NCBI RefSeq assembly: GCF_026239675.1 | Contig: NZ_JAPIVQ010000001.1 | Coordinates: 372,001-436,000, forward strand | Origin: Pedobacter sp. PLR | GTDB lineage: Bacteria > Bacteroidota > Bacteroidia > Sphingobacteriales > Sphingobacteriaceae | Length of the DNA: 64,000 nucleotides | Reading direction: 5' to 3' | Part shown: positions 35,590 to 44,742 of the stretch, one piece after another | How positions within the stretch are numbered: position 1 is the first letter of the stretch | Layout: each line of letters starts with the position of its first letter | Made by a program: the position numbers and the translations under genes | The notes under the pieces: generated by a model | Databases searched by the model: none | What the model was told of the DNA's origin: nothing | The model's input: only the letters and a program-made list of their open reading frames with translations

Positions 35590-36612
35590 ATGAATGAGAA
35601 TCTGGACCCGAACGCTGAAAGTTTAACCCCTATCGAACGTGATATTGAAAAAGTATTGCGTCCGCAGGCATTTGAAGACTTTACAGGTCAGGAAAAGATC
35701 ATGGAGAACTTAAAGATCTTTGTAGAGGCTGCAAAGTTACGCGGAGAACCTTTAGACCATGTTTTATTACATGGTCCTCCGGGACTTGGTAAAACCACCC
35801 TCTCTTACATCATTGCCAATGAGATGGGTGTAGGGATAAAAGTGACCTCAGGTCCGGTATTGGATAAGCCCGGCGACCTTGCCGGTTTACTGACTGGCCT
35901 GGACGAAGGTGACATCTTGTTTATCGATGAAATTCACAGGTTAAGTCCATTGGTAGAAGAATACTTATACTCTGCAATGGAAGATTTCAAGATCGATATC
36001 ATGCTGGAAAGTGGTCCAAATGCCCGTTCCGTACAAATCAGTCTGAATCCTTTTACCTTAGTAGGCGCAACTACCCGTTCAGGCTTATTAACGGCACCAT
36101 TAAGGGCAAGGTTCGGGATCAATTCCCGACTGGCTTATTATGACGCCAAGCTACTGACGACCATCGTACTGCGTTCTTCGGACATTCTAAAAACACCAAT
36201 CACCGAAGAAGGTGCTTATGAGATTGCAAGACGCAGCAGGGGAACGCCTCGTATTGCCAATGCTTTACTCAGACGTACACGTGATTTCGCGCAAATTAAA
36301 GGTAATGGTAAGATTGATACCGCCATTTCCAGATACGCGCTGAAAGCTTTAAATGTGGATGAACACGGTCTGGACGAAATGGACAACAGAATTCTGGTGA
36401 CTATTATCGACAAGTTTAAAGGCGGCCCGGTAGGATTGAAAACCATCGCCACTGCGGTAGGTGAAGATGAAGGAACTATCGAAGAAGTCTATGAGCCATT
36501 TTTAATTCAGGAAGGCTTTCTGATGCGTACTTCACGCGGAAGAGAGGTAACCGAAGCAGCCTATAAACACTTGCAAAAGATCTATCCAGGACAAACAGGT
36601 AAACTATTTTAG
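35590..36612 (+). CDS. ruvB: Holliday junction helicase motor RuvB
   Basis: 340-residue AAA+ ATPase driving branch migration with RuvA. Walker [10 protein letters not shown], Walker [10 protein letters not shown], sensor [10 protein letters not shown], arginine-finger region APLRARFGI, and the C-terminal winged helix ([20 protein letters not shown], then FLMRTSRGR). ruvA and ruvC are not in the window. A TAACTTTA box (35578-35585), one base off the -7 consensus, ends 5 bases before the ATG. Confidence 0.98.
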   Translation: MNENLDPNAESLTPIERDIEKVLRPQAFEDFTGQEKIMENLKIFVEAAKLRGEPLDHVLLHGPPGLGKTTLSYIIANEMGVGIKVTSGPVLDKPGDLAGLLTGLDEGDILFIDEIHRLSPLVEEYLYSAMEDFKIDIMLESGPNARSVQISLNPFTLVGATTRSGLLTAPLRARFGINSRLAYYDAKLLTTIVLRSSDILKTPITEEGAYEIARRSRGTPRIANALLRRTRDFAQIKGNGKIDTAISRYALKALNVDEHGLDEMDNRILVTIIDKFKGGPVGLKTIATAVGEDEGTIEEVYEPFLIQEGFLMRTSRGREVTEAAYKHLQKIYPGQTGKLF

Positions 36613-36665
36613 GTATTTACCTGCTTTAGGCATCATTTCTGCATTGATGATCTAAACGCAGGTAT

Positions 36666-38174
36666 ATGAACATAGAATTAAGAAAACTTACTTTAGCAGA
36701 TTATAATGATTTAAAGGAATCCATGTCCCAGGCCTATGATACATTAGGTGGGCAAATATGGAGTAAAAGCAGCATTGAAAGGTTGCTAAAGCTATTCCCT
36801 GAAGGTCAGCTCTGCATTTCGGTAGATGATAAAGTAGTAGCTTGTTCCTTATCTATTATTGTAGATTACGACGAATACGGGGATAAACATACTTACAAAA
36901 ACATTACCGGAGATTATTCTTTCTCTACGCACGACAGAGAAGGCGATGTACTCTATGGGATAGAAATCTTTGTACACCCTGAGTACCGTGGACTAAGATT
37001 AGGACGTAGATTGTATGAAGCCAGAAAGGAACTTTGTGAAAGTTTAAACCTTAAAAGTATTGTTGCCGGTGGTAGAATCCCCAATTACCACCAATACGCA
37101 GATACCTTAACCCCAAGGCAATATATTGATAAGGTGAAAGCGAAAGAGATTTTCGACCCTACCCTTACCTTCCAGCTGTCCAACGATTTCCACGTTAGAA
37201 AAGTATTGAAAAACTACCTTCCCGGTGATCATGAATCTAAAGATTATGCGACCCTGCTGGAATGGAATAACATCTATTACCAGGGTGTAGATGCTTCTGC
37301 GCGTTCTGCAAAAACCATCCGGATCGGATTGGTGCAGTGGCAAATGCGCTTGTTCCCGGATATTGATGGTTTTTATGAACAGGTAGAGTTCTTTGTGGAT
37401 GCAGTAAGCGGGTATCAGTCGGACTTTATCATGTTCCCGGAATTCTTTAATGCGCCATTATTACAACCTTACAATGACCTTCCGGAAATGGAAGCCATGC
37501 GTAAACTGGCAGAGTTCACCGAAGAGATTGTGGCCAGAATACAGGAATATGCTGTATCGTATAATGTAAATATTGTATCCGGAAGTATGCCTTTACTAGA
37601 GGACAACAAGCTGTACAATGCTACTTATTTATGTCACCGAAGTGGAAAAACTGATGAGTTCAGAAAGATTCACATCACCCCAAATGAGCAGAAATACTAT
37701 GGTATGGTGGGCGGAGATAAGATTCAGGTTTTTGATACCGACTGTGGTAAAGTAGGTATCCTGATCTGTTATGATGTGGAATTCCCGGAGCTGAGCAGGA
37801 TTTATGCCGATCAGGGGATGCAGATCCTTTTTGTACCCTTCCTAACCGATACTCAAAACGGTTATACCAGGGTAAGAAGATGCGCACAGGCAAGAGCAAT
37901 AGAAAACGAGTGTTATGTGGCAATTGCAGGCTGTGTAGGGAACTTACCTAAGGTAAATAACATGGACATCCAGTTTGCACAATCCGCGGTGTTTACGCCT
38001 TCTGATTTCGCTTTTCCAACCAATGCGGTAAAAGCCGAAACTACGCCTAATACAGAAATGATGTTGGTAGTGGATGTAGACCTTCACTTATTGGATGAGA
38101 TTCATCACTTTGGGACCGTAAGAATCCTGAAAGATCGTCGTAAAGATCTTTACGAAGTGCGTTTACTTAAATAG
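36666..38174 (+). CDS. GNAT acetyltransferase fused to a nitrilase-family amidase
   Basis: 502 residues. Residues ~1-210 are a GNAT domain, with the acetyl-CoA loop in VHPEYRGLRLGRRLYEARKE. Residues ~220-500 are a carbon-nitrogen hydrolase with its catalytic triad: Glu in FPEFFNAPLL, Lys in EFRKIHITPNEQ, and Cys in ILICYDVEFPEL. The fusion is known across Bacteroidota and other bacteria, usually annotated as a bifunctional GNAT/carbon-nitrogen hydrolase; the reaction is not established. Acylation and deamidation/deacylation of one small molecule would be a natural pairing (inference). Confidence 0.92.
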   Translation: MNIELRKLTLADYNDLKESMSQAYDTLGGQIWSKSSIERLLKLFPEGQLCISVDDKVVACSLSIIVDYDEYGDKHTYKNITGDYSFSTHDREGDVLYGIEIFVHPEYRGLRLGRRLYEARKELCESLNLKSIVAGGRIPNYHQYADTLTPRQYIDKVKAKEIFDPTLTFQLSNDFHVRKVLKNYLPGDHESKDYATLLEWNNIYYQGVDASARSAKTIRIGLVQWQMRLFPDIDGFYEQVEFFVDAVSGYQSDFIMFPEFFNAPLLQPYNDLPEMEAMRKLAEFTEEIVARIQEYAVSYNVNIVSGSMPLLEDNKLYNATYLCHRSGKTDEFRKIHITPNEQKYYGMVGGDKIQVFDTDCGKVGILICYDVEFPELSRIYADQGMQILFVPFLTDTQNGYTRVRRCAQARAIENECYVAIAGCVGNLPKVNNMDIQFAQSAVFTPSDFAFPTNAVKAETTPNTEMMLVVDVDLHLLDEIHHFGTVRILKDRRKDLYEVRLLK

Positions 38175-38202
38175 AAACGCGATTAGGAAATAAAATTATA
38201 GT

Positions 38203-38232
38203 ACCATTAACCTTTCAGGTTAGTGGTGCTAT
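38203..38232. terminator. Hairpin after the GNAT-nitrilase gene
   Basis: ACCATTAACCT-TTC-AGGTTAGTGGT (38203-38227, one wobble) lies between convergent genes. Confidence 0.6.
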
Positions 38233-38248
38233 TTAAAGTTTATCATAG

Positions 38249-38467
38249 CTATTTAAAGAATAGCCAGTAAATGAGCAAGCCGATGATCAGTATCGGAATA
38301 ATCCATTTCAATACCACCGCAGCCCCATTTTTATCATATTCATCTACCGCCTCACGGGGAGGTCCCGGGTCATTCTGATGTTTAGCATAATCTGTTTCTA
38401 TGGGTTTATGTGGCTTAAGTGGTTCCTGATATCCAGGATCATTGCCAGATTCTTTGCTATTTTCCAT
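38249..38467 (-). CDS. Small tail-anchored membrane protein
   Basis: 72 residues: a polar, Pro/Asp/Lys-rich stretch (residues 1-~50) followed by one hydrophobic helix at the very C-terminus (WIIPILIIGLLIYWLFF). No family recognised. The reading frame, ATG start and terminator upstream support a real gene. It is divergent from queG with about 77 bp between starts. Confidence 0.65.
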   Translation of the reverse strand: MENSKESGNDPGYQEPLKPHKPIETDYAKHQNDPGPPREAVDEYDKNGAAVVLKWIIPILIIGLLIYWLFFK

Positions 38468-38530
38468 GATTTCATGATTTGGTGTACTTTAATAACACTA
38501 TAACTTTTAAAAGGTTTTATTGCTAAACCT

Positions 38531-38538
38531 TATCTTTG
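38531..38538 (+). promoter_or_regulatory. -7 box (TATCTTTG) next to the queG start
   Basis: Full TAnnTTTG match ending 7 nt before the ATG at 38545, implying little or no leader. Confidence 0.5.
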
Positions 38539-38544
38539 TACCAG

Positions 38545-39483
38545 ATGTTGAACAATCCGGCAAGATATAGTGCGTTAATTAAAGCGGAAGCCCTCCGGTT
38601 AGGCTTCATGCAATGCGGTATTGCCAGGGCGGGTTTTCTGGAAGAGGAAGCACCACGACTAGAGAAGTGGCTGGAAAACCAGCACCATGGAGAAATGAAT
38701 TATATGGAAAATCATTTCGACAAAAGGCTGGACCCAAGACTATTGGTCGATGATGCAAAATCGGTGATCTCCCTTACCCTCAACTATTACCCTGAAAGCC
38801 AGCAACAAGATCCGGAAGCGCCGAAAATATCGAAATACGCTTACGGTATGGATTACCATCTGGTCATCAAAGACAAGCTTTTTCAATTGCTCAACTTTAT
38901 CTCCGAAGAAATCGGCGAGGTATCCGGTCGTGCTTTTGTAGATTCAGCCCCCGTTTTAGATCGCGCATGGGCGAAAAAAGCAGGTATTGGCTGGATCGGA
39001 AAAAACAGTAACCTGATCAATAAAAAAAGTGGTTCTTTCTTTTTTCTCGCGGAACTGATTGTAGATCTGGACCTGGAATACGACCAGCCTTTTGAAACAG
39101 ACCATTGCGGGACCTGCACCAAATGTATTGATGCCTGCCCTACCGATGCCATTTTATCACCTTTTATTATAGATGCAAAAAAATGTATTTCCTACCTGAC
39201 CATAGAACTCAGAGAAGAAATCCCCAAATCATTTAATGATAAAATGGAGAACTGGATGTTTGGCTGTGACATTTGTCAGGATGTATGTCCCTGGAACCGG
39301 TTTTCCGTTCCGCATACCGAACCGCAATTCCAGCCCAATCAGAACTTGTTGAGCATGAAAAAGGAAGATTGGATGGACATTACAGAAGATGTATTCAAAA
39401 CTATCTTCAAAAATTCTGCGGTAAAACGCACCAAATTTAAAGGGCTCAGCAGGAATATCGACTTTATTAAAACAACGAAATAA
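38545..39483 (+). CDS. queG: Epoxyqueuosine reductase
   Basis: 312 residues. It catalyses the last step of queuosine synthesis in tRNA using cobalamin and two [4Fe-4S] clusters. Cluster ligands are seen in [16 protein letters not shown] and [32 protein letters not shown] is a strong family signature. The ATG at 38545 is chosen because an upstream in-frame TTG (38536) is part of the TATCTTTG promoter box. Confidence 0.96.
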   Translation: MLNNPARYSALIKAEALRLGFMQCGIARAGFLEEEAPRLEKWLENQHHGEMNYMENHFDKRLDPRLLVDDAKSVISLTLNYYPESQQQDPEAPKISKYAYGMDYHLVIKDKLFQLLNFISEEIGEVSGRAFVDSAPVLDRAWAKKAGIGWIGKNSNLINKKSGSFFFLAELIVDLDLEYDQPFETDHCGTCTKCIDACPTDAILSPFIIDAKKCISYLTIELREEIPKSFNDKMENWMFGCDICQDVCPWNRFSVPHTEPQFQPNQNLLSMKKEDWMDITEDVFKTIFKNSAVKRTKFKGLSRNIDFIKTTK

Positions 39484-39510
39484 TACAGCACAAGAAGGTA
39501 ACACGGCTAC

Positions 39511-39545
39511 AAAAAAAGCACCATTAAAAAATGGTGCTTTTTTTT
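39511..39545. terminator. Bidirectional terminator between queG and the M1 peptidase
   Basis: The arms 39511-39525 and 39530-39544 form AGCACCATT/AATGGTGCT extended by A7/T7, around a 4-base loop. Confidence 0.88.
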
Positions 39546-39594
39546 GTATTCGATAACGCGTCTAAAATTGAATGTCTGATTAATTACCAGAATT

Positions 39595-41457
39595 TTAGCC
39601 CACATTATCCCTTTTATCTTTATCTGGAACCAATGCAGATCCCAATACTGCTTTTGCGAACTTCTTGTCCGTCACCACTTTGATGACTACTGTTCCGTCT
39701 CCATTTTCCCATACGCCAATACTTTTGTGAATATTAGTGCTAGAACCGTCGGTAAACGTGATTTTTAAGTCTATTGGCAAGGGTTTATTGCTTTTATTTC
39801 TGATCCTGAACTCATAACCGTCTGCGGTTTTCTCCCTGCCTTCAAGGGCCAGATCTGTGACGCCTTCTTCGAAGAACCAACGTTTCCAGAACCAATCCAT
39901 ATTTTTCCCCGAACCTTCATTCATGCTGTTGAAGAAATCGTATGGTGTAGGATGCTTACCATTCCATTGTTTAATATAGTGGTGCAAAGCTTTTAAAAAC
40001 AACTCATCCCCCAGGTAATCTTTAACAAATAAATAGCCTAAACCTGGTTTCGGATAAGAATTCGTGAAAGTCCCTGAGCCTTTAAGTTCAGTACTTAAAG
40101 TAACAATCGGGGTATCATCTTTTGTACCCGAAGACATCGCTGTTGGTGCAATTCCATAATCATCCACCATATTGGTATCGATCATCGGAGCAATCAGCCA
40201 TTCGCCAATTGTTGCCCAACCTTCATCCATCCAGGCGTATTTTGTCTCATTGGTGCCCATATAGAACGGGAACATCGTATGGAAAATCTCATGAATCGTC
40301 AGCGTAATCGCATCTTCTCTTTTTGCTACCGGGTTGTCGTTTACCATCATTGGATATTCCATCTGGTCAAGACCATCGAAGATCGTCTCATGAGCATATG
40401 GGTATGGCCATTTAGGGAAAGTATAGCTCATCGCATGTACCGTCTGACGCGCAAAATCTATCACCTCATAATAATCCTTATGAATTGGATTAAAAGCGGC
40501 ATCTACACGTGTTCTTCTTCCGGTTTCAGGATCTACAACCAGACTGGTCGATTTCCATAAATAATGGTCACTGAGCGCAAACACGAAATCCGTTACATTC
40601 TTTGCGTCAAACTTCCAGGTATTGTAAGATTGATTGGCAGTAACCGCTTTATTGGCTAAATCCTGATCATTGATCACATCGATCACCTCATCTGACTTTT
40701 CTGCTTTTGCCAAACGTGCGGCAATATCTTTACGAAGTACCTGTTTCGCGTTCATTAAATCACCTGTAGCCCAAACTACAAAGTTTTTTGGAACGGTAAT
40801 TTCCCCTTTGAAATTGCAAAAGTCATTGTAAAACTCCACATCCCCCAGGTAAGGAAACTTATTCCAGCCATCAACATCATCATACACCGCAATACGAGGG
40901 AAGAAATAGGCCACAAAATGCGAGCCTTCATCCACCTGACCTGTACGCATATGAGAGCCCTTATTCAGGTCATACTGGTAGTCAATTTTTAGTTTGATCT
41001 GTTTTCCTGGTGCCAGCGGAGCGATGACCGCCTGCATATTGGTACCTTCAATAGTAATCGATTCTTTAGCCACCTGATGGCCATCAGCTTGTATAGAAGC
41101 GATGTTTACGCCTTCATTAAGGTCGCGGTCATTGAATTTAGTATTGCGTGCTACCCCTTTTTTATAAAGGTTTGGGTATAGTTTAAACCACAATTGTTTC
41201 AGTGTATCCGGACTATTGTTATAATATACGACTTCCACTACTCCTTTCAATGCCCTGGTTCCCGGATTAAAATCCACCTTTAAATCATAATTGGCAGTAT
41301 TCTGCCAGTATTTCGGACCTGGTTTTCCGGAAACATCCCTGGTACCCTTAGCGTAAGCGGCCTGTATTTCTGCAGGAACCGGTAAACTTTGCTGGGCAGA
41401 TACCATACCGGATAGCCCAATAGAAAGGATAAGAAACGAGATTCTTTTGATCAGCAT
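39595..41457 (-). CDS. Secreted M1-family metallopeptidase
   Basis: 620 residues with a Sec signal peptide (LIKRISFLILSIGLSGMVSA). The gluzincin site is HEIFH (His389, His393), followed by a conserved Glu in WMDEGWATIGEW, as in M1 aminopeptidases. DQMEYPMMV corresponds to the GxMEN exopeptidase motif but is altered to MEYP, so aminopeptidase activity is less certain than zinc binding. The start at 41457 directly precedes the signal peptide; a longer frame from 41478 adds MFKINIY. Probably periplasmic or outer-membrane-facing. Confidence 0.9.
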   Translation of the reverse strand: MLIKRISFLILSIGLSGMVSAQQSLPVPAEIQAAYAKGTRDVSGKPGPKYWQNTANYDLKVDFNPGTRALKGVVEVVYYNNSPDTLKQLWFKLYPNLYKKGVARNTKFNDRDLNEGVNIASIQADGHQVAKESITIEGTNMQAVIAPLAPGKQIKLKIDYQYDLNKGSHMRTGQVDEGSHFVAYFFPRIAVYDDVDGWNKFPYLGDVEFYNDFCNFKGEITVPKNFVVWATGDLMNAKQVLRKDIAARLAKAEKSDEVIDVINDQDLANKAVTANQSYNTWKFDAKNVTDFVFALSDHYLWKSTSLVVDPETGRRTRVDAAFNPIHKDYYEVIDFARQTVHAMSYTFPKWPYPYAHETIFDGLDQMEYPMMVNDNPVAKREDAITLTIHEIFHTMFPFYMGTNETKYAWMDEGWATIGEWLIAPMIDTNMVDDYGIAPTAMSSGTKDDTPIVTLSTELKGSGTFTNSYPKPGLGYLFVKDYLGDELFLKALHHYIKQWNGKHPTPYDFFNSMNEGSGKNMDWFWKRWFFEEGVTDLALEGREKTADGYEFRIRNKSNKPLPIDLKITFTDGSSTNIHKSIGVWENGDGTVVIKVVTDKKFAKAVLGSALVPDKDKRDNVG

Positions 41458-41480
41458 ATAAATGTTTATTTTAAACAAAA

Positions 41481-41525
41481 AAGAGGTTGCCCAAAGTTAA
41501 TTAACTTCCGGACAGCCTCTTTGTA
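41481..41525 (-). terminator. Imperfect hairpin downstream of the exonuclease gene
   Basis: AAAGAGG/CCTCTTT arms flank an inner palindrome AAGTTAATTAACTT; T-rich sequence follows on the minus strand. It separates two minus-strand genes. Confidence 0.55.
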
Positions 41526-41541
41526 TTTTTATTGATATTCT

Positions 41542-42528
41542 TTATTTACCGAATTTCATTTTCAGTTGTTCCAACATATCATTGGTCACGTCAACGGCCG
41601 GTTTTGTTTTTTTCTCTTGTGGAGCTGCTGCAGGTTTAACCACATTGCCTGCGCCAGAATTTACAACTGGTTTTGGCTTAGCAGCCGCTACTTGCTGCTG
41701 TTTTTCCTGTTTCAACTGGTCCTTTTTCTTGTTCCATCTGGCCCAGATTTCTTCCAGCTTTTTCTTGGTATACAAAGGAAAATCTCCTTGTCTCATCCAG
41801 GAATAATAGCTAGGCTCTGTATCAAAAACCTGTTCTACAGTTTTACCTTTATGCTTACCGAAGTTAAAAGTTTCCTGTCCTTGCTCATTGAATACCATTC
41901 TGCCGGCAAAGTCTACCGGTTTGTTCATATTCGTGAAAGTATGCAAGGCATCAACATCATTCTTTACCGGTTTAGAAATATTACCTTGTTTATCTTCAAA
42001 CTCAGTATCCTTATAGCGCTCAATCTGCGCCAGTAATACATGGTAAGTAGCCGTAATATCTGCTTCCGCAGAATGCGCATTAACAATATCTTTATCGCAG
42101 TAAAACTTATATGCAGCACGTAAAGTGCGTTGTTCCATTTGGTGAAAAACATTCTGAACGTCAACAAACTTCCTGTCAGACATCTCAAAATCTACTCCTG
42201 CTCTTAAAAACTCTTCCAGTAATACCGGAATGTCAAATCTGTTGGAATTGTAACCAGCAAGGTCAGCATCTCCAATAAACTCAGCCAGTTCAGCGGCCAC
42301 CTCTTTAAAGGTTGGTTCATTGGCGATATCCTTATCATAAATCCCGTGAATCAGGGATGAAGCTAAAGGAATCGGCATCTCCGGATTAATGCGCATCGTT
42401 TTGATTTGCTCCGTACCATCGGGCATCGCTTTTAAAACGGCAATTTCAACAATGCGATCTGCACCTACATTAACACCTGTAGTTTCCAGATCAAAAAAAG
42501 CAAGAGGGCGGTTTAAATTTAATTTCAT
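41542..42528 (-). CDS. DEDDh 3'-5' exonuclease with C-terminal extension
   Basis: 328 residues. Exo motif I FFDLETTGVNVGADRIVEIA, motif II around LAGYNSNRFDIPVLLEE, and motif III HSAEADITATYHVL match the DnaQ/DNA polymerase III epsilon family. After ~195 residues there is an extra domain (NFGKHKGKTVEQVFDTEPSY, DUF3820-like) and a Lys/Gln/Pro-rich linker with a C-terminal amphipathic segment. Such stand-alone exonucleases take part in repair or RNA trimming; whether this one is the replicative proofreader cannot be told. Confidence 0.88.
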   Translation of the reverse strand: MKLNLNRPLAFFDLETTGVNVGADRIVEIAVLKAMPDGTEQIKTMRINPEMPIPLASSLIHGIYDKDIANEPTFKEVAAELAEFIGDADLAGYNSNRFDIPVLLEEFLRAGVDFEMSDRKFVDVQNVFHQMEQRTLRAAYKFYCDKDIVNAHSAEADITATYHVLLAQIERYKDTEFEDKQGNISKPVKNDVDALHTFTNMNKPVDFAGRMVFNEQGQETFNFGKHKGKTVEQVFDTEPSYYSWMRQGDFPLYTKKKLEEIWARWNKKKDQLKQEKQQQVAAAKPKPVVNSGAGNVVKPAAAPQEKKTKPAVDVTNDMLEQLKMKFGK

Positions 42529-42767
42529 TCGTATATGTTGCTATTTTTAAAGGTTTGAATCCCCAGGAATCCATTAATTAACGCTTTGGTAGCAGTCCAA
42601 AAGTCGTAAAAATCATTCATTAAACCTGAACTTATTTAGTAATGCGCTAAATACCATCACGATGAATTCCATTAAAAGAATTTTTGAGGCGTTGAAGCAC
42701 AATTATTATTAAAAATTCTTTGTTATCTTAAAGAAACTTAACTTCGTCTTTCGATTAATACGCTCTT

Positions 42768-44741
42768 ATGAAATACCTTTTACTGTTCTCCTTTCTAGTC
42801 CTGGCCAAACTAACAGTTCTTGCGCAGGATTTCCCCTTTGCGGCAATTACCCATGAAGACATCGAGCTCAAAAACACCGTTATTGACTCCAGTGCAAACG
42901 CCATTGTACTCAAAGAATTTGGAACCGCCAGAATGCAACTGAATGTTGATGATAGCGGATTAATCATTCTTTATCGCTACCATGTGCGGATTAAGATCTT
43001 TAATAAACAAGGTTATGAGCAAGGTAACATTACCATTCCTCAGCGTATTTCCGGTGACAAAGAGGATCAGATTACTGATATAAAGGCAGTCACCATCAAC
43101 TTTACTGATGGTCAGTTCAAGGAAAGCGCCCTTGATCCCAAGAAAATATTTAAGGAGAAAACCAGCCGGTACACCGCGCAGACCAAGTTTACCTTACCCA
43201 ACTTACAGGACGGCAGCATTATTGAATACAGCTACGTAATCAGTATGCCCAATATCTTTAACTTTAAATCCTGGAAATTTCAATCTGACATTCCTAAACT
43301 TCATAGTGAATTTGTCGCTTTTATCCCCGGGCTATACAACTATAACGTAGTTTTAAGAGGCCCCTTAAAACTCAGCGATACCAAAGCAGAAATCGAAAGA
43401 GAGTGTATGAGAATAAACGGCACCCCTATTGACTGCTCAAAGATGACCTATACCATGAAGGACATCCCCGCCTTTATAGAAGAAGACTACATGACGGCTC
43501 CTGTTAATTTTAAATCAGCCATTAACTTTGAACTGTCTGACTACACCTTATTAAGCGGTGGAAAAGTCAATGTGACAAAGACCTGGAAGAGTATAGAATA
43601 TGAGCTGACTTCCGATCGTTCTTTTGGTTCTCAAATGAAAAAGAAAGATGCTTTCAAAGAAGTAATGCCGGAGCTTTTAAAAAACACCTCAGACGACCTT
43701 TCAAAGGCTAAGGCTGTTTATGCATACATCTCAAAAAACATCAAATCCAATGGATACATTGGGATATACAGTGAAACTGATGTCAAAAAAGCATTAGCAA
43801 CGCATTCCGGAAATACCGGGGATATCAATCTGGCCTTAATCTCGGCCCTGACAGCTGCAAATCTCGATGCCGAAGCCTTAATTCTCTCTACCCGTAACAA
43901 TGGCGAGCTGAACCGCCTGTTTCCAGTCGTCAGTAATTTCAATTATGTAGTAGTGAAGCTAAATATCGGTGAAACCAGCTATTTACTGGATGCATCAGTT
44001 CCTTTGTTGCCTTTCGGCATGCTCCCATTAGAGTGTATCAACGGGCAGGGAAGAGTCATTAACTTAAAAAAACCTTCCTATTGGTACGATGTCAGCTCAG
44101 GACAGAAAGATTATACACGTTATAGTTTTAATGCAACCTTATCAAAAGATGGAAAGATAAAAGGAGAACTGATAACTTATTCTTCCGGTTATTCCGCCTT
44201 AAATAAAAGAAGGGCAATAGAAGAAGCCAATTCAATCGCTGCATATGTAGAGAAACTGGATGAAAAAATGCCAAAGATCAGTATTACTCAACATGAAATT
44301 AAAAACCTGGATAGTCTTAATCTTCCCCTGACAGAAAAATATGAACTGGTTATCAATTCTTATGACAGCGACAATATGTCGAAGATCTTCTTTAGCCCAT
44401 TCTTCATAAGCCATGTCAGCAAAAACCCTTTTAACCTCAACGACAGGACTTATCCTGTAGATTTAGGCGGCAGCTCTGAATCCAGGATTACCATTCAACT
44501 GGATCTTCCGGAAGATTATGTGATGGCTGACCAACCGAAAAACATGAGCATTGGTTTAGCTGACAATGGTGGCAGGTACCTCACCAATACTGAAATGGCA
44601 GCGCACAGGATTACCTTTACACAGCTTCTGCAATTGAATAAACCAATCTACGACCCCTCAGAATACCTTTCTTTAAAAGAGTTTTATAGTCAGGTTATTC
44701 AAAATCAAAAAACGGACATCATCCTCCATAAAGCAAAATAA
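42768..44741 (+). CDS. DUF3857 protein with degenerate transglutaminase-like domain
   Basis: 657 residues with a signal peptide (LLLFSFLVLAKLTVLAQ). The first half is DUF3857 (beta-rich, YRYHVRIKIFNKQGYEQGNI). The centre is a transglutaminase-like fold, but the place of the catalytic Cys reads GNTGDINLALISALTA instead of the usual GDC, so it is likely inactive. The C-terminal half is DUF3858-like. It is followed one base later by a paralogue with an intact Cys, so the two probably act together in the periplasm or outer membrane. Substrate unknown. Confidence 0.85.
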   Translation: MKYLLLFSFLVLAKLTVLAQDFPFAAITHEDIELKNTVIDSSANAIVLKEFGTARMQLNVDDSGLIILYRYHVRIKIFNKQGYEQGNITIPQRISGDKEDQITDIKAVTINFTDGQFKESALDPKKIFKEKTSRYTAQTKFTLPNLQDGSIIEYSYVISMPNIFNFKSWKFQSDIPKLHSEFVAFIPGLYNYNVVLRGPLKLSDTKAEIERECMRINGTPIDCSKMTYTMKDIPAFIEEDYMTAPVNFKSAINFELSDYTLLSGGKVNVTKTWKSIEYELTSDRSFGSQMKKKDAFKEVMPELLKNTSDDLSKAKAVYAYISKNIKSNGYIGIYSETDVKKALATHSGNTGDINLALISALTAANLDAEALILSTRNNGELNRLFPVVSNFNYVVVKLNIGETSYLLDASVPLLPFGMLPLECINGQGRVINLKKPSYWYDVSSGQKDYTRYSFNATLSKDGKIKGELITYSSGYSALNKRRAIEEANSIAAYVEKLDEKMPKISITQHEIKNLDSLNLPLTEKYELVINSYDSDNMSKIFFSPFFISHVSKNPFNLNDRTYPVDLGGSSESRITIQLDLPEDYVMADQPKNMSIGLADNGGRYLTNTEMAAHRITFTQLLQLNKPIYDPSEYLSLKEFYSQVIQNQKTDIILHKAK

Positions 44742-44742
44742 G

